33,335 nucleotides of DNA from JANTGF01 sp033791445. Lineage in GTDB: Bacteria > Bacteroidota > Bacteroidia > Bacteroidales > VadinHA17. The position numbers and the translations under genes are program-made. The DNA is taken from assembly GCA_033791445.1 (NCBI GenBank), contig JASJGS010000191.1:1-33335 (forward strand), read 5' to 3'. Shown piece by piece: positions 1-7,341 of this stretch. Within the stretch, counting starts at the first letter, position 1, and each line of letters begins with the position of its first letter. The notes beneath the pieces are model-generated. The model worked only from the letters and a program-made list of their open reading frames with translations. It was not told the DNA's origin and ran no database searches.

Positions 1-1
1 T

Positions 2-1315
2 GGTGGTGATTCACTTATATCATTTGGGGAAGAAGCTGGTCGTGAAGTCTACTCTGAGCTTAAATCTTTAGCTGATTCTTTAAATGGCTTAACTGAAGAG
101 AAATTCAAGAGAAAACCCCAACCTTCAGTTGATTCCATCCTTATCAAATCAATTCAGATTGAAGGTCTATTAAATCGCTCTGAAAAATTCGCAACGGCAG
201 ATGTTCCCTTTTCTGTACTTGAATGGGTCACACCAAAAGAAATTCAGGATGCTGTTGAAGACATTTATGCATCAGGATACTACGATAAGGTTACATCTGA
301 ACTTATTGAAGAAGTCGATGGATCCAGGTTAATCCTTCATTTCAGGGAAAAAATTGGAGGGCTTCTTCGTTTTGGATTTTATTATGACAATGATTATAAA
401 GCAGCCTTATTCCTAAATGGAACCTTCTACAATTGGCTAATAGATGACTCAAAACTATCTGTTACATTGGGACTCGGAAGAAGTCCTAGCCTTAATGTTC
501 AGTATTTTATGGATAAGGGTCCAATTCCAGCTCCAGGGTTAGAATTTTCCAGCTCCTGGGAAACAGTTCATATTTACGCCGATTCTTCAAGAAGTAAAAT
601 CGCCTCAGTTAACTATTCTATCTCTGATGCAAAACTTTTTATTCAATCGAATTTTACCAATTTTCTTGCGTTTCGATTGGGAGGAGAGTGGACTCATGGT
701 GTGGTAAAGCCAGATGTTTCATTAATTGAATTTGGGGATATTACTGATAATTTTTGGGGTTTGTTTGGATCCCTTTATGCAGACACCTATGATCATCCAT
801 ATTTCCCTAAAAAAGGTCAACAGACATTAGTTGGTGCAAAATTTGCCTCTAATGTGGAACTAGCACCCATTTATAATTTTAAGTTTAGATTCAGGTTTGC
901 TCAGCGCTTATCTAACAAATTTACACTTATTCCATCTTTTTATGGAGGGGTTTCCCTGGGAGATTCAATCCCACTTCAATATAGTTTTCCATTGGGTGGA
1001 TTGACTGAAATGAATAGGTTTGGGCATATGCCATTCATTGGATACAAGTACTTTGAAACAGGAAATGATAATGTTTTATTTACCAGGCTGGATTTACAAT
1101 TCCAGTTTTATAAAAACATGTACCTGATTTTAATGGGTAATGTCGGGTACCAGTCTGACGAGATAAACAAAGTATTTAAGCCTGAAGGCTTAATTTCAGG
1201 ATTTGGCCTTACCTATGGAATTGATACTCCAATAGGACCGCTAAAAATTTCTATTATGAGATCTGGTGAAAAGCAAGGCTTTATGGGGCATGTGCAATTG
1301 GGATATTGGTTCTAA
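2..1315 (+). CDS. Patatin-like phospholipase / BamA-type outer-membrane protein, C-terminal part (5' end outside window)
   Basis: The reading frame is open from base 2 to the stop at 1313-1315, so the gene begins upstream of the window. The first visible residues (GGDSLISFGEEAGREVYSEL) resemble the last helix of a patatin domain. A POTRA-like segment follows at about base 140-350 (IKSIQIEGL, then a YASGYYDKV motif). From about 360 the rest is alternating hydrophobic beta strands of a 16-strand Omp85/BamA-like barrel, ending in Tyr-Trp-Phe, the usual C-terminal aromatic signature of outer-membrane barrels. Proteins with this order (patatin, POTRA, barrel) are common in Bacteroidota and are thought to be outer-membrane lipases related to PlpD. 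The catalytic Ser/Asp dyad is not visible because it lies outside the window, so the lipase part rests on the short patatin remnant. A metallo-hydrolase gene follows after 15 bp and is probably co-transcribed. Confidence 0.85.
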   Translation, partial: GGDSLISFGEEAGREVYSELKSLADSLNGLTEEKFKRKPQPSVDSILIKSIQIEGLLNRSEKFATADVPFSVLEWVTPKEIQDAVEDIYASGYYDKVTSELIEEVDGSRLILHFREKIGGLLRFGFYYDNDYKAALFLNGTFYNWLIDDSKLSVTLGLGRSPSLNVQYFMDKGPIPAPGLEFSSSWETVHIYADSSRSKIASVNYSISDAKLFIQSNFTNFLAFRLGGEWTHGVVKPDVSLIEFGDITDNFWGLFGSLYADTYDHPYFPKKGQQTLVGAKFASNVELAPIYNFKFRFRFAQRLSNKFTLIPSFYGGVSLGDSIPLQYSFPLGGLTEMNRFGHMPFIGYKYFETGNDNVLFTRLDLQFQFYKNMYLILMGNVGYQSDEINKVFKPEGLISGFGLTYGIDTPIGPLKISIMRSGEKQGFMGHVQLGYWF

Positions 1316-1330
1316 CAAAAAATCTTAAAT

Positions 1331-2245
1331 ATGAATACAAACAGAAGAACATTTTTAAAATCACTCAGTTTATTCACCGGAGTTTCAATATTACAGGCAA
1401 ATAATGCTTTTGGACATTTCCTTCCACAGAATAATGTTTGGGAAATGCAATTACTCCGGAATAATGTTGGATATTTTATTGAACGGGGTGGTACTATTGG
1501 CTGGATGGTATCAGAAGAAGGTATTGTAGTTATCGACTCTCAATTTCCGGAACAGTCTGGCCACTTAATTGATGAAATTAAAAAGAAATCAGATAATCCA
1601 GTTGATGTTTTAATAAATACACATCATCATGGTGATCATACAGCCGGAAATATCGCATTTAAAGGATTGGCCAAAAAAATTGTTTCACATGAAAATTCCA
1701 AGAAGTTTCAAATGATTTCGGCGAAAAGCAGGGGGACTGATGCTAAGCAATTATACCCTGATGTAACATTTACTAATGATTGGTCACAGAAGGTTGGTGC
1801 AGAAAACATTAAAGCATATCATTTCGGCCCAGCACACACAAGTGGCGATTCCGCAATTCACTTTGAAAACGCAAATATTGTCCATATGGGAGACCTGATA
1901 TTTAACAGGAGATTCCCTTATATTGATACAGCAGCTGGATCTAATATTGAAAACTGGATAAAAACCCTGGGAAAAGTCAGGGCAAAATTCGATAATGAAA
2001 CAATTTTTATTTTTGGGCATTCATTAGATCCTAAGGCTATTACCGGTAATAAAGAAGATTTGAAAGCCATGGAGAACTTCCTGCATAAATTATTGGTTTA
2101 TGTGGAAAAGAATATGAAAGCTGGTAAATCACAGGAAGAATTGCTAAAAACTAATTCAATCCCAGGTGCTGAAGATTGGAAAGGTCAGGGAATTGAAAGG
2201 GGTATTAAAGCAGCATGGACAGAATTATCCACTAAAAACATATAA
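1331..2245 (+). CDS. Exported MBL-fold (metallo-beta-lactamase superfamily) hydrolase
   Basis: A 304-residue protein with a twin-arginine-type leader (NRRTFLKSL at residues 4-12, then a hydrophobic stretch to about 27), so probably exported by Tat already folded. The metal site is complete: HxHxDH at residues 98-103 (within NTHHHGDHTAGN), His169 in GPAHTSGD, bridging Asp188 in MGDL, and His230 in FGHS. This is the two-zinc pattern of the superfamily, closest in style to SoxH/quinoprotein-relay or class-B-like hydrolases. The substrate cannot be told from sequence. The ATG follows the phospholipase stop by 15 bp, and a PAS-protein gene starts 3 bp after its own stop, so the three look like one transcript. 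It is not called a true beta-lactamase because such leaders and motifs are shared by many unrelated hydrolases. Confidence 0.88.
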   Translation: MNTNRRTFLKSLSLFTGVSILQANNAFGHFLPQNNVWEMQLLRNNVGYFIERGGTIGWMVSEEGIVVIDSQFPEQSGHLIDEIKKKSDNPVDVLINTHHHGDHTAGNIAFKGLAKKIVSHENSKKFQMISAKSRGTDAKQLYPDVTFTNDWSQKVGAENIKAYHFGPAHTSGDSAIHFENANIVHMGDLIFNRRFPYIDTAAGSNIENWIKTLGKVRAKFDNETIFIFGHSLDPKAITGNKEDLKAMENFLHKLLVYVEKNMKAGKSQEELLKTNSIPGAEDWKGQGIERGIKAAWTELSTKNI

Positions 2246-2248
2246 TAA

Positions 2249-2578
2249 ATGAATTGGGCAGAATATTTACCCTTACCATTAACCATCTGTGATGCAGAAG
2301 GAACTATAATCTATATGAATCCAGCATCATTAGAGAGTTTTAATAAAGATGGTGGTGGAGATTTGATTGGTTCAAATTTACTTGACTGCCACCCTGAGCC
2401 ATCAAAATCACAGCTTAAAAAAATGCTGGAAGACCAGACAGGACATACCTATTCTGTTGAAAAGAATGGAAAGAAAAAACTAATTCATGAAGTCCCCTGG
2501 TATAAAGATGGAAAATTTGCAGGATTGATTGAACTCTCGATAAAAATACCGGAAGAACTAAAGGAAATCAAGAAATAA
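2249..2578 (+). CDS. Small single-domain PAS protein
   Basis: A 109-residue soluble protein made almost entirely of one PAS fold. PLTICDAEGTIIYMNPAS near the N terminus is the typical PAS start (strands A and B with a D-x-x-G turn), followed by helix residues around SFNKDGGGDLIGSNLLDCHP and a C-terminal strand pair ending GLIELSIKIPEE. It has no kinase, cyclase, DNA-binding or signal sequence, so it is either a free-standing sensor or a partner of another protein. The family often binds haem, flavin or small ligands; His42 in DCHP is a conceivable ligand residue, but that is inference. It begins 3 bp after the MBL hydrolase stop and has no good ribosome-binding site, suggesting coupled translation. 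It converges with the glutathione peroxidase gene with only 27 bp between, and I see no terminator there. Confidence 0.78.
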   Translation: MNWAEYLPLPLTICDAEGTIIYMNPASLESFNKDGGGDLIGSNLLDCHPEPSKSQLKKMLEDQTGHTYSVEKNGKKKLIHEVPWYKDGKFAGLIELSIKIPEELKEIKK

Positions 2579-2605
2579 GATGAAATGACCTGGGCCAATT
2601 CATAT

Positions 2606-3145
2606 TTAATCGGCTTCTACCCAGTCAACAATTTTCTCTGACATGGGTTTTTCTTTTGAGTAAGCCACATCAACCAGAGTACCTTTATCATCAATCAGGT
2701 ATTTTTGGAAATTCCACTTTACCTTAGAATCCATAACACCATTCAAATCCTTAGTAGTTAGCCATTGATACAAAGGATGTATATCATCACCTTTTACAGA
2801 TATTTTGGCCATCATAGGAAATGTCACCCCATAATTTTTAGTACAGAACTCCCGTATTTCCTCATTTGTACCTGGTTCCTGCTTCATGAAATTATTGGCC
2901 GGAAATCCAATTACTACAAAATCATCGCCACCAAATTCCTCATACAGTGCTTCCAGGTCTTCGTATTGCGGGGTATATCCACATTTAGAGGCTGTATTAA
3001 CAACCAGTACTTTTTTTCCTTTCAAAGAAGCCAGATCAAAATCTTCGCCCTCAAGAGTTTTGACTTTAAAATCGTAAAATGATGTTTGTGCACTCATTGT
3101 AAATGAAATTAATAACATTAAAACTGATGTGAAAAATGCTTTCAT
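2606..3145 (-). CDS. Exported glutathione peroxidase family protein
   Basis: A thiol peroxidase of the GPx family that reduces H2O2 or lipid hydroperoxides, in bacteria usually with thioredoxin rather than glutathione. I chose ATG 3145 (179 aa) over the upstream in-frame ATG 3169 because it directly starts the signal peptide (MKAFFTSVLMLLISFTMSAQ), placing the enzyme in the periplasm. The peroxidatic Cys55 sits in NTASKCGYTPQY, and WNF at 144-146 supplies the Trp and Asn of the tetrad. The usual FPCNQF motif reads FPANNF (81-86), so the Gln of the tetrad is Asn and the nearby Cys is Ala. Cys101, in the EFCTKNYGV segment, is the likely resolving Cys of thioredoxin-dependent members. A perfect -7 box lies 36 bp upstream, so the gene looks independently transcribed. 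Confidence 0.93.
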   Translation of the reverse strand: MKAFFTSVLMLLISFTMSAQTSFYDFKVKTLEGEDFDLASLKGKKVLVVNTASKCGYTPQYEDLEALYEEFGGDDFVVIGFPANNFMKQEPGTNEEIREFCTKNYGVTFPMMAKISVKGDDIHPLYQWLTTKDLNGVMDSKVKWNFQKYLIDDKGTLVDVAYSKEKPMSEKIVDWVEAD

Positions 3146-3181
3146 ACCTATATATTTAAAATAAAACATAATAAATCAGGT

Positions 3182-3189
3182 CAAATATA
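3182..3189 (-). promoter_or_regulatory. Candidate promoter -7 box for glutathione peroxidase
   Basis: The minus strand reads TATATTTG, an exact match to the Bacteroidota -7 consensus TAnnTTTG, ending 36 bp before the ATG at 3145. At the expected -33 position the sequence is GTTC rather than TTTG, so only half the promoter is well matched. The site falls in the 79-bp gap after the DUF2784 gene, which supports a separate transcription start for the peroxidase. Confidence 0.45.
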
Positions 3190-3224
3190 CAGCTTTTATT
3201 ATTAAGTAGAACGATTCTAAATAA

Positions 3225-3593
3225 TTATTTTCTATTTCGCTTAACAAGAATACTTAACAAGGAACATGTTAGTGCCACAAAATACAGTATCACAGTCCAT
3301 CTGTCAGTAAGTTCCTGATCAACATTGATATCAAAGAATGTATCTATCAGGTATTGAATATAGGATGAAGGCAAATTGGAAACGTCCAGCTTATGAAGCA
3401 CTTTATAATGCCAATCTGTAAATGGGCAATAACCAATTCCATAAAATATTCCTAAAACAAACCAACTCAATCCGGTAAGCAGAAGTGTGATGAGATTCGC
3501 TTTTCTCAAAGGCCTCCAGAACCATCCAAAAAGGTTGAATAGTATTAGAAATGAGTGAAATACTAAAAAGAATATGTGCAGTGCCTCATACAT
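3225..3593 (-). CDS. DUF2784-family small membrane protein
   Basis: A 122-residue integral membrane protein. I see hydrophobic helices at about 4-24, 33-53 and 97-117. Between the second and third lies GYCPFTDWHYKVLHKL, the hallmark of the DUF2784 family, where the GYCPLTDWHW-like motif is nearly invariant. No function has been established for this family that I know of. It follows the medium-chain oxidoreductase gene by 25 bp and is the last gene of the probable ridA-like/cstA operon. No hairpin terminator is visible after its stop, and the promoter of the next gene lies in that gap. Confidence 0.85.
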   Translation of the reverse strand: MYEALHIFFLVFHSFLILFNLFGWFWRPLRKANLITLLLTGLSWFVLGIFYGIGYCPFTDWHYKVLHKLDVSNLPSSYIQYLIDTFFDINVDQELTDRWTVILYFVALTCSLLSILVKRNRK

Positions 3594-3618
3594 TTTATTG
3601 AATGGGCATTAGATTAAA

Positions 3619-4641
3619 CTACCAATGAAGTACTATTTTCCCAATAGATCTTCTACTCTCAAGATACTCATGAGCCTGTGCAATTTCAGTGGCTTTAAAT
3701 TCTTTGCCAACAAAAGGTTCAATTTCATTGTTCACAGCTAAATTTACTACATTCTTCAGAGTTCGTTGAAGCACTTCTGGCTTAAAATCTGCGATTTTTA
3801 ACATATTAACACCCAGAACTCCTGAGGAATTGACAATTAAGTTTACAGGATGTAGAAATCCAAATTGCCACATTAATTTAATTCCAGAAAAGAAACTCTT
3901 TTTTCTATTAAGTTGGTCCGAGGCACCATACCCTACAATTCTACCTCCTATATTCAGAAGACCCCTTCCTTTTTTAAAAGATTTCCCACCCACCGGATCA
4001 AAAATAACATCTGGTTTTTGATCGCCTAACAGTTTTGGGATTTCGACAGAAAAGTCTTTTTCTCTGTAATTTATTACAAAATCAACACCTATCTCTTTCA
4101 GGAATTTCATTTTTTCTTCAGAACCAGCTGTGCCAATAATTTTGCATCCTCTTCTTTTTGCCAGTTGTATCAGAGCAATTCCAACTCCACCTGCGGCTGC
4201 ATGAATTAAAACAAGTTCTCCTTCCTGAATATTTGCCATCTCATAGGCAGCATAGTATGCTGTACAGTACTGGGTGGATAGAGCAGTTGCCTGGCCATTA
4301 TCCATATCATCTGGAATAATGGCTATCGCCCGACTATTTGTTTTGGCATATTCGGCGTAACCTCCAAACCTGGTAAAAGCCACTACCTTCTGGCCCACTG
4401 AAAAATCCTTTATATCCTTTCCCACATCAGCAATTTTTCCTACCACTTCATATCCCAGCACTGCGGGCATAGGAGGCGCTGCTTTGTAAAGTCCTCGACG
4501 AGCCATTACATCGGCAAAATTCAAACCGAAAGTTTCTGTTTTTATAAGGACCTCTTGCGGACCAATTACTGGCTTATCAACTTCTTCAATTCTAAATGCA
4601 CTATCGGAATCACCATATTTTATTAACTGAATCGCTTTCAT
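3619..4641 (-). CDS. Zinc-free medium-chain oxidoreductase (quinone oxidoreductase / VAT-1-like)
   Basis: A 340-residue medium-chain dehydrogenase/reductase. The N-terminal GroES-like domain (about 1-125) carries GLNFADVMARRGLY and PAVLGYEVVGKI. The Rossmann domain has the dinucleotide motif AAAGGVG at 148-154, followed by IIGTAGS, typical of NADPH-dependent quinone oxidoreductases. No catalytic or structural zinc Cys/His cluster is present, which fits the QOR/VAT-1 branch. The likely reaction is NAD(P)H-dependent reduction of a quinone or activated alkene; the substrate is unknown. It starts 18 bp after the cstA stop and precedes the DUF2784 gene by 25 bp, so it is probably part of that operon. 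ATG 4641 fits the family start (MKAIQLIKYG). Confidence 0.92.
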   Translation of the reverse strand: MKAIQLIKYGDSDSAFRIEEVDKPVIGPQEVLIKTETFGLNFADVMARRGLYKAAPPMPAVLGYEVVGKIADVGKDIKDFSVGQKVVAFTRFGGYAEYAKTNSRAIAIIPDDMDNGQATALSTQYCTAYYAAYEMANIQEGELVLIHAAAGGVGIALIQLAKRRGCKIIGTAGSEEKMKFLKEIGVDFVINYREKDFSVEIPKLLGDQKPDVIFDPVGGKSFKKGRGLLNIGGRIVGYGASDQLNRKKSFFSGIKLMWQFGFLHPVNLIVNSSGVLGVNMLKIADFKPEVLQRTLKNVVNLAVNNEIEPFVGKEFKATEIAQAHEYLESRRSIGKIVLHW

Positions 4642-4659
4642 ATATTTATTTGTATAAGT

Positions 4660-6348
4660 TCAATTTTTATTTTTATTTCTTAACTTCAGTAGGGAAAAAA
4701 TACTACTCAAAAGCAACCAAAGGCTTAGTGTCAAAATTATTACTGAAAGTATTACCAGAACATAATCCTTATCATTCATGTAAACAATAAGATTATCTAT
4801 CATGGCCCAAATGGTCATCAATAAGACGAAAACCATTGGAATAAATACTATTAATACATTTTTTTTCTTTTGAATTAGATAGACAGAAACTATTGCCAGA
4901 GCCAGAGCGGCCAGAAGTTGATTCAAAGATCCGAATAAGGGCCAAAGTGCAAGGGCTCCTTCCGCTGCTGGTTTCGAAAAGGCTAGCAGAGCAGCGGCCA
5001 AAACAACAAAAAAAGTTGCCACATATCGATTGTTAAGAGGTCTGTGCACTTTACCCTCCTTGTTGGTAAATATTTCCTGAAGTGACAATCGTTGTATCCT
5101 CGCAGCTGAATCAAGAGTAGTGTTTGCAAAACTTACTATAAATACTGCAATTATTGACTTACCTACCATTGGAGGAATTCCTAATGATCCAAAGAGATTG
5201 GCTGATCCATCAACAAAGGCCTCCAGTTTAGCATTTAGTCCCGATGCTGATGCCCACGAAGAATAATGCTGGCTATATGCTTCCGGGTTATCCATTCCAA
5301 GTCCGCCGGCAATCGCCATTAAAACAAGAACAGCCAATAGGCTTTCCCACAACATTCCTCCATAACCAACAAACAATGTATCCGTTTCTTTATCAATTTG
5401 CTTTACTGTAGTTCCCGAGCTTGCTAATGAATGAAATCCAGAAATTGCCCCACATGCAATAGTAATAAATAATAAGGGTGCAAGACCAGGGATGTCACTG
5501 CCAGGAGCTGTTGCCGCCGGGTTTATCGCAGGAGCCGTAATTACTGGGTGTGCCACAGCTAGTCCCACAAATAACAAGCCCATTGCTACTATCAATTGGT
5601 GTGAATTAATATAATCACGCGGTTGCAGAAGTTTTTGAACTGGAATTGTGGATGCAAAAAAAACATAAACCAACAATATAATAACCCATGTGGTTACAGA
5701 GGATCCAAATAGTGGTGGCATTTCAATAGGAAGCCAGACTCCAATTACAACCGTTATATACATTAAAACAACTGAAATTATAGAATAAACCAGGTCATTT
5801 CTGCCTTTTCGTATTTGTATGCCTAACCAAACTGCAATGGGGATTTGCATCCACACCGGGAACACAGCTTCAGGATAAAGTTCAAAAAGCAGACCAACAA
5901 TCATCGAAAAGACTGAAATGACTATAAAAAGTAAAAACTGCATAATGAACTGAAACGCATACCGGGTAGATGGGCTAATGATATCACCTGTAAGTTCACC
6001 CATGGTTTTCCCTTTGTTCCTTGCAGAAATAACTAAGGTGGTAAAATCATGAACAGCCCCCATCAGGATCGATCCAAAAAACACCCAGATAAAGGCTGGT
6101 AACCAACCCCATATTATTCCAATTGCCGGACCCACTATAGGTCCTAATCCTGCAATGGTTGTAAAATGATGTCCAAAAATAATGTGCTTCTTGGTTGGGA
6201 CATAATCAATACCGTCCTCAAGTTCATGGGAAGGCATCGGATTCTTATCAGACAGTTTAAAAATCCTTCGGGCAAGAAACTTACCATATGTCTGATATGC
6301 TATTATATATCCTAATAGAGCAAGGGCAGCCAGTAAAAAGGAATTCAT
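4660..6348 (-). CDS. cstA: CstA-family carbon starvation transporter
   Basis: A 562-residue polytopic membrane protein with at least 14 hydrophobic segments. Family motifs are clear: GHHFTTIAGLGPIVGPAIG at 59-77, GAVHDFTTL near 97-105, and GFHSLASSGTTVKQI at about 304-318, followed by a conserved acidic stretch. E. coli CstA (about 700 aa) and its paralogue BtsT move peptides or pyruvate; this shorter form matches the length common in Bacteroidota and Firmicutes. Substrate assignment (peptide or pyruvate) is from family knowledge only. It starts 27 bp after the exported RidA-like gene and is followed at 18 bp by an oxidoreductase, suggesting a carbon/amino-acid scavenging operon. No CRP-type site is apparent upstream. 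Confidence 0.95.
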   Translation of the reverse strand: MNSFLLAALALLGYIIAYQTYGKFLARRIFKLSDKNPMPSHELEDGIDYVPTKKHIIFGHHFTTIAGLGPIVGPAIGIIWGWLPAFIWVFFGSILMGAVHDFTTLVISARNKGKTMGELTGDIISPSTRYAFQFIMQFLLFIVISVFSMIVGLLFELYPEAVFPVWMQIPIAVWLGIQIRKGRNDLVYSIISVVLMYITVVIGVWLPIEMPPLFGSSVTTWVIILLVYVFFASTIPVQKLLQPRDYINSHQLIVAMGLLFVGLAVAHPVITAPAINPAATAPGSDIPGLAPLLFITIACGAISGFHSLASSGTTVKQIDKETDTLFVGYGGMLWESLLAVLVLMAIAGGLGMDNPEAYSQHYSSWASASGLNAKLEAFVDGSANLFGSLGIPPMVGKSIIAVFIVSFANTTLDSAARIQRLSLQEIFTNKEGKVHRPLNNRYVATFFVVLAAALLAFSKPAAEGALALWPLFGSLNQLLAALALAIVSVYLIQKKKNVLIVFIPMVFVLLMTIWAMIDNLIVYMNDKDYVLVILSVIILTLSLWLLLSSIFSLLKLRNKNKN

Positions 6349-6375
6349 TGTTAAAGAATAATTTGAAGTCTGTGC

Positions 6376-6801
6376 TTATTTTAATTTAACCGCAATTGAA
6401 GATATTTCAATATCTGCATCCAAGGGCAGACGGGCAACTTCTACCGCAACACGTGCCGGATACTTCCCATCAAAAAAACTAGCATACACTTCATTCATAA
6501 GCTTATAGTTATTCAAATCCTTGAGATAAACGGTGCATTTTACCAGGTTTGAATAATCCATCCCGTTTTTCCGCAAAATAGCACCTATGTTTAGCATCAC
6601 CACTTTTGTTGCTTGTTGGATATCGTCCTTAACAAGCTTCCCGGTTGTTGAATCAATTGGTATCTGGCCAGCGAGATAGAATGTATTGCCAGCCTTTACA
6701 AATGGGCTATAGGGAGCAATAGGTTTTGAAGAATCCTGTGTTTGCGAGAAAGTAAAAAGAAACAAAGGCAATAAAACACCAATAAAAATAGTTTTTTTCA
6801 T
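6376..6801 (-). CDS. Exported RidA/YjgF-family (Rid) protein
   Basis: A 141-residue Rid-family protein with a cleavable signal peptide (MKKTIFIGVLLPLFLFTFSQ). The mature part is a complete YjgF/YER057c domain: APYSPFVKAGNTFYLAGQIP, then YPARVAVEVARLPLDADIEI containing Arg117 (equivalent to the carboxylate-binding Arg105 of RidA) and Glu121. Cytosolic RidA hydrolyses reactive enamine/imine intermediates from PLP enzymes; an envelope-located copy must act on something else, or on extracellular amine products. It heads the operon with cstA (27-bp gap). A perfect -7 box lies just upstream, immediately after the bat operon terminator, so it has its own start. The leader is complementary to the bat operon 3' region (see the inverted repeat entry). 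Confidence 0.93.
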   Translation of the reverse strand: MKKTIFIGVLLPLFLFTFSQTQDSSKPIAPYSPFVKAGNTFYLAGQIPIDSTTGKLVKDDIQQATKVVMLNIGAILRKNGMDYSNLVKCTVYLKDLNNYKLMNEVYASFFDGKYPARVAVEVARLPLDADIEISSIAVKLK

Positions 6802-6825
6802 AGCAGGAGAATTAAGAGTTTAGCT

Positions 6826-6833
6826 CAAAAGTA
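6826..6833 (-). promoter_or_regulatory. Candidate promoter -7 box for the ridA-like/cstA operon
   Basis: The minus strand reads TACTTTTG, an exact match to TAnnTTTG, directly following the T-run of the bat terminator. No TTTG is found 19-20 bp upstream, where the terminator stem lies. Transcription would start near 6819-6822, giving a leader of about 20 nt before ATG 6801. Confidence 0.45.
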
Positions 6834-6865
6834 TAAAAAAGGCCGGAAAAATAATTTTTCCGGCC
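6834..6865 (-). terminator. Intrinsic terminator of the bat operon
   Basis: A perfect inverted repeat at 6841-6865 (GGCCGGAAAAA, loop TAA region, TTTTTCCGGCC on the plus strand) is followed on the minus strand by a run of six T (6840-6835). It lies 75 bp after the last bat-operon stop codon and before the RidA-like gene. The T-run is only on the minus-strand exit side, so it acts on transcripts coming from the bat genes. Confidence 0.85.
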
Positions 6866-6939
6866 AGTATAACCATTAAACCCTATAAAAATGGTTACAA
6901 CAAATTCTTATCTCCTGCTTTAACTTTTATTCATTTGCC

Positions 6940-7341
6940 TCAATCTAAAGGTGCATCAGCTGTTACATGTATTGTAAGTTCCTTTTTAGTGGTATCAGCA
7001 GATAATTCATAAGTGAATTTCCCCTGCCCCAATGGTACCTCGTAAGTGTATGCTACAGGAATAAATGTATATTTTTCATTTTCAATATATAGTTCTATCT
7101 GTGCCTGCCTATATGCCTTATCAAATCGCTTATAATCTGTACTTTGCCCAACCGTAATAGTTCCATAATTCTGTATTCCTTCCGAAGTATTCACTTCCAC
7201 ATTTGTTAAATCATAGTCGCTCACATTTTTAATCCGAAGATCGGTAGGACCCAGCTCTTTCCTACAGGATGATACTGAAATGAGCAAAAAAAAGGCAGCT
7301 AAAGCTGCCAATGAACTATCCTTCATGACAGAGTACTTCAT
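6940..7341 (-). CDS. Small lipoprotein, last gene of the bat operon
   Basis: A 133-residue predicted lipoprotein of unknown function. The hydrophobic leader ends in a lipobox (LISVSSC), with the lipidated Cys at residue 26. The mature part, beginning RKELGPTDLRIKNVSDYDLTNVEV, looks like a small beta-sandwich; similar short lipoproteins are frequent in Bacteroidota, but I know no named family. Its ATG overlaps the batE TGA in an ATGA tetranucleotide, indicating translational coupling and membership of the operon. An alternative ATG at 7326 gives a more typical leader (MKDSSLAALAAFF). Being the final gene before the terminator, it is a candidate accessory Bat component. Confidence 0.75.
   Translation of the reverse strand: MKYSVMKDSSLAALAAFFLLISVSSCRKELGPTDLRIKNVSDYDLTNVEVNTSEGIQNYGTITVGQSTDYKRFDKAYRQAQIELYIENEKYTFIPVAYTYEVPLGQGKFTYELSADTTKKELTIHVTADAPLD

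Larger units (their letters stand above)
6802..6919 (-). repeat. Long-range inverted repeat flanking the bat terminator and the ridA-like leader
   Basis: Plus-strand arm 6802-6817 (AGCAGGAGA, AT bulge, TAAGA) is the reverse complement of 6906-6919 (TCTTATCTCCTGCT): 14 paired bases with one 2-nt bulge. Between the arms lie a second inverted repeat (TAACCAT at 6870-6876 with ATGGTTA at 6891-6897) and the terminator hairpin. On minus-strand RNA the left partner is in the bat operon 3' region and the right partner is the last bases of the ridA-like leader, touching its AUG. Pairing in a read-through transcript, or between the two RNAs, could block translation; this is inference. Confidence 0.5.
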
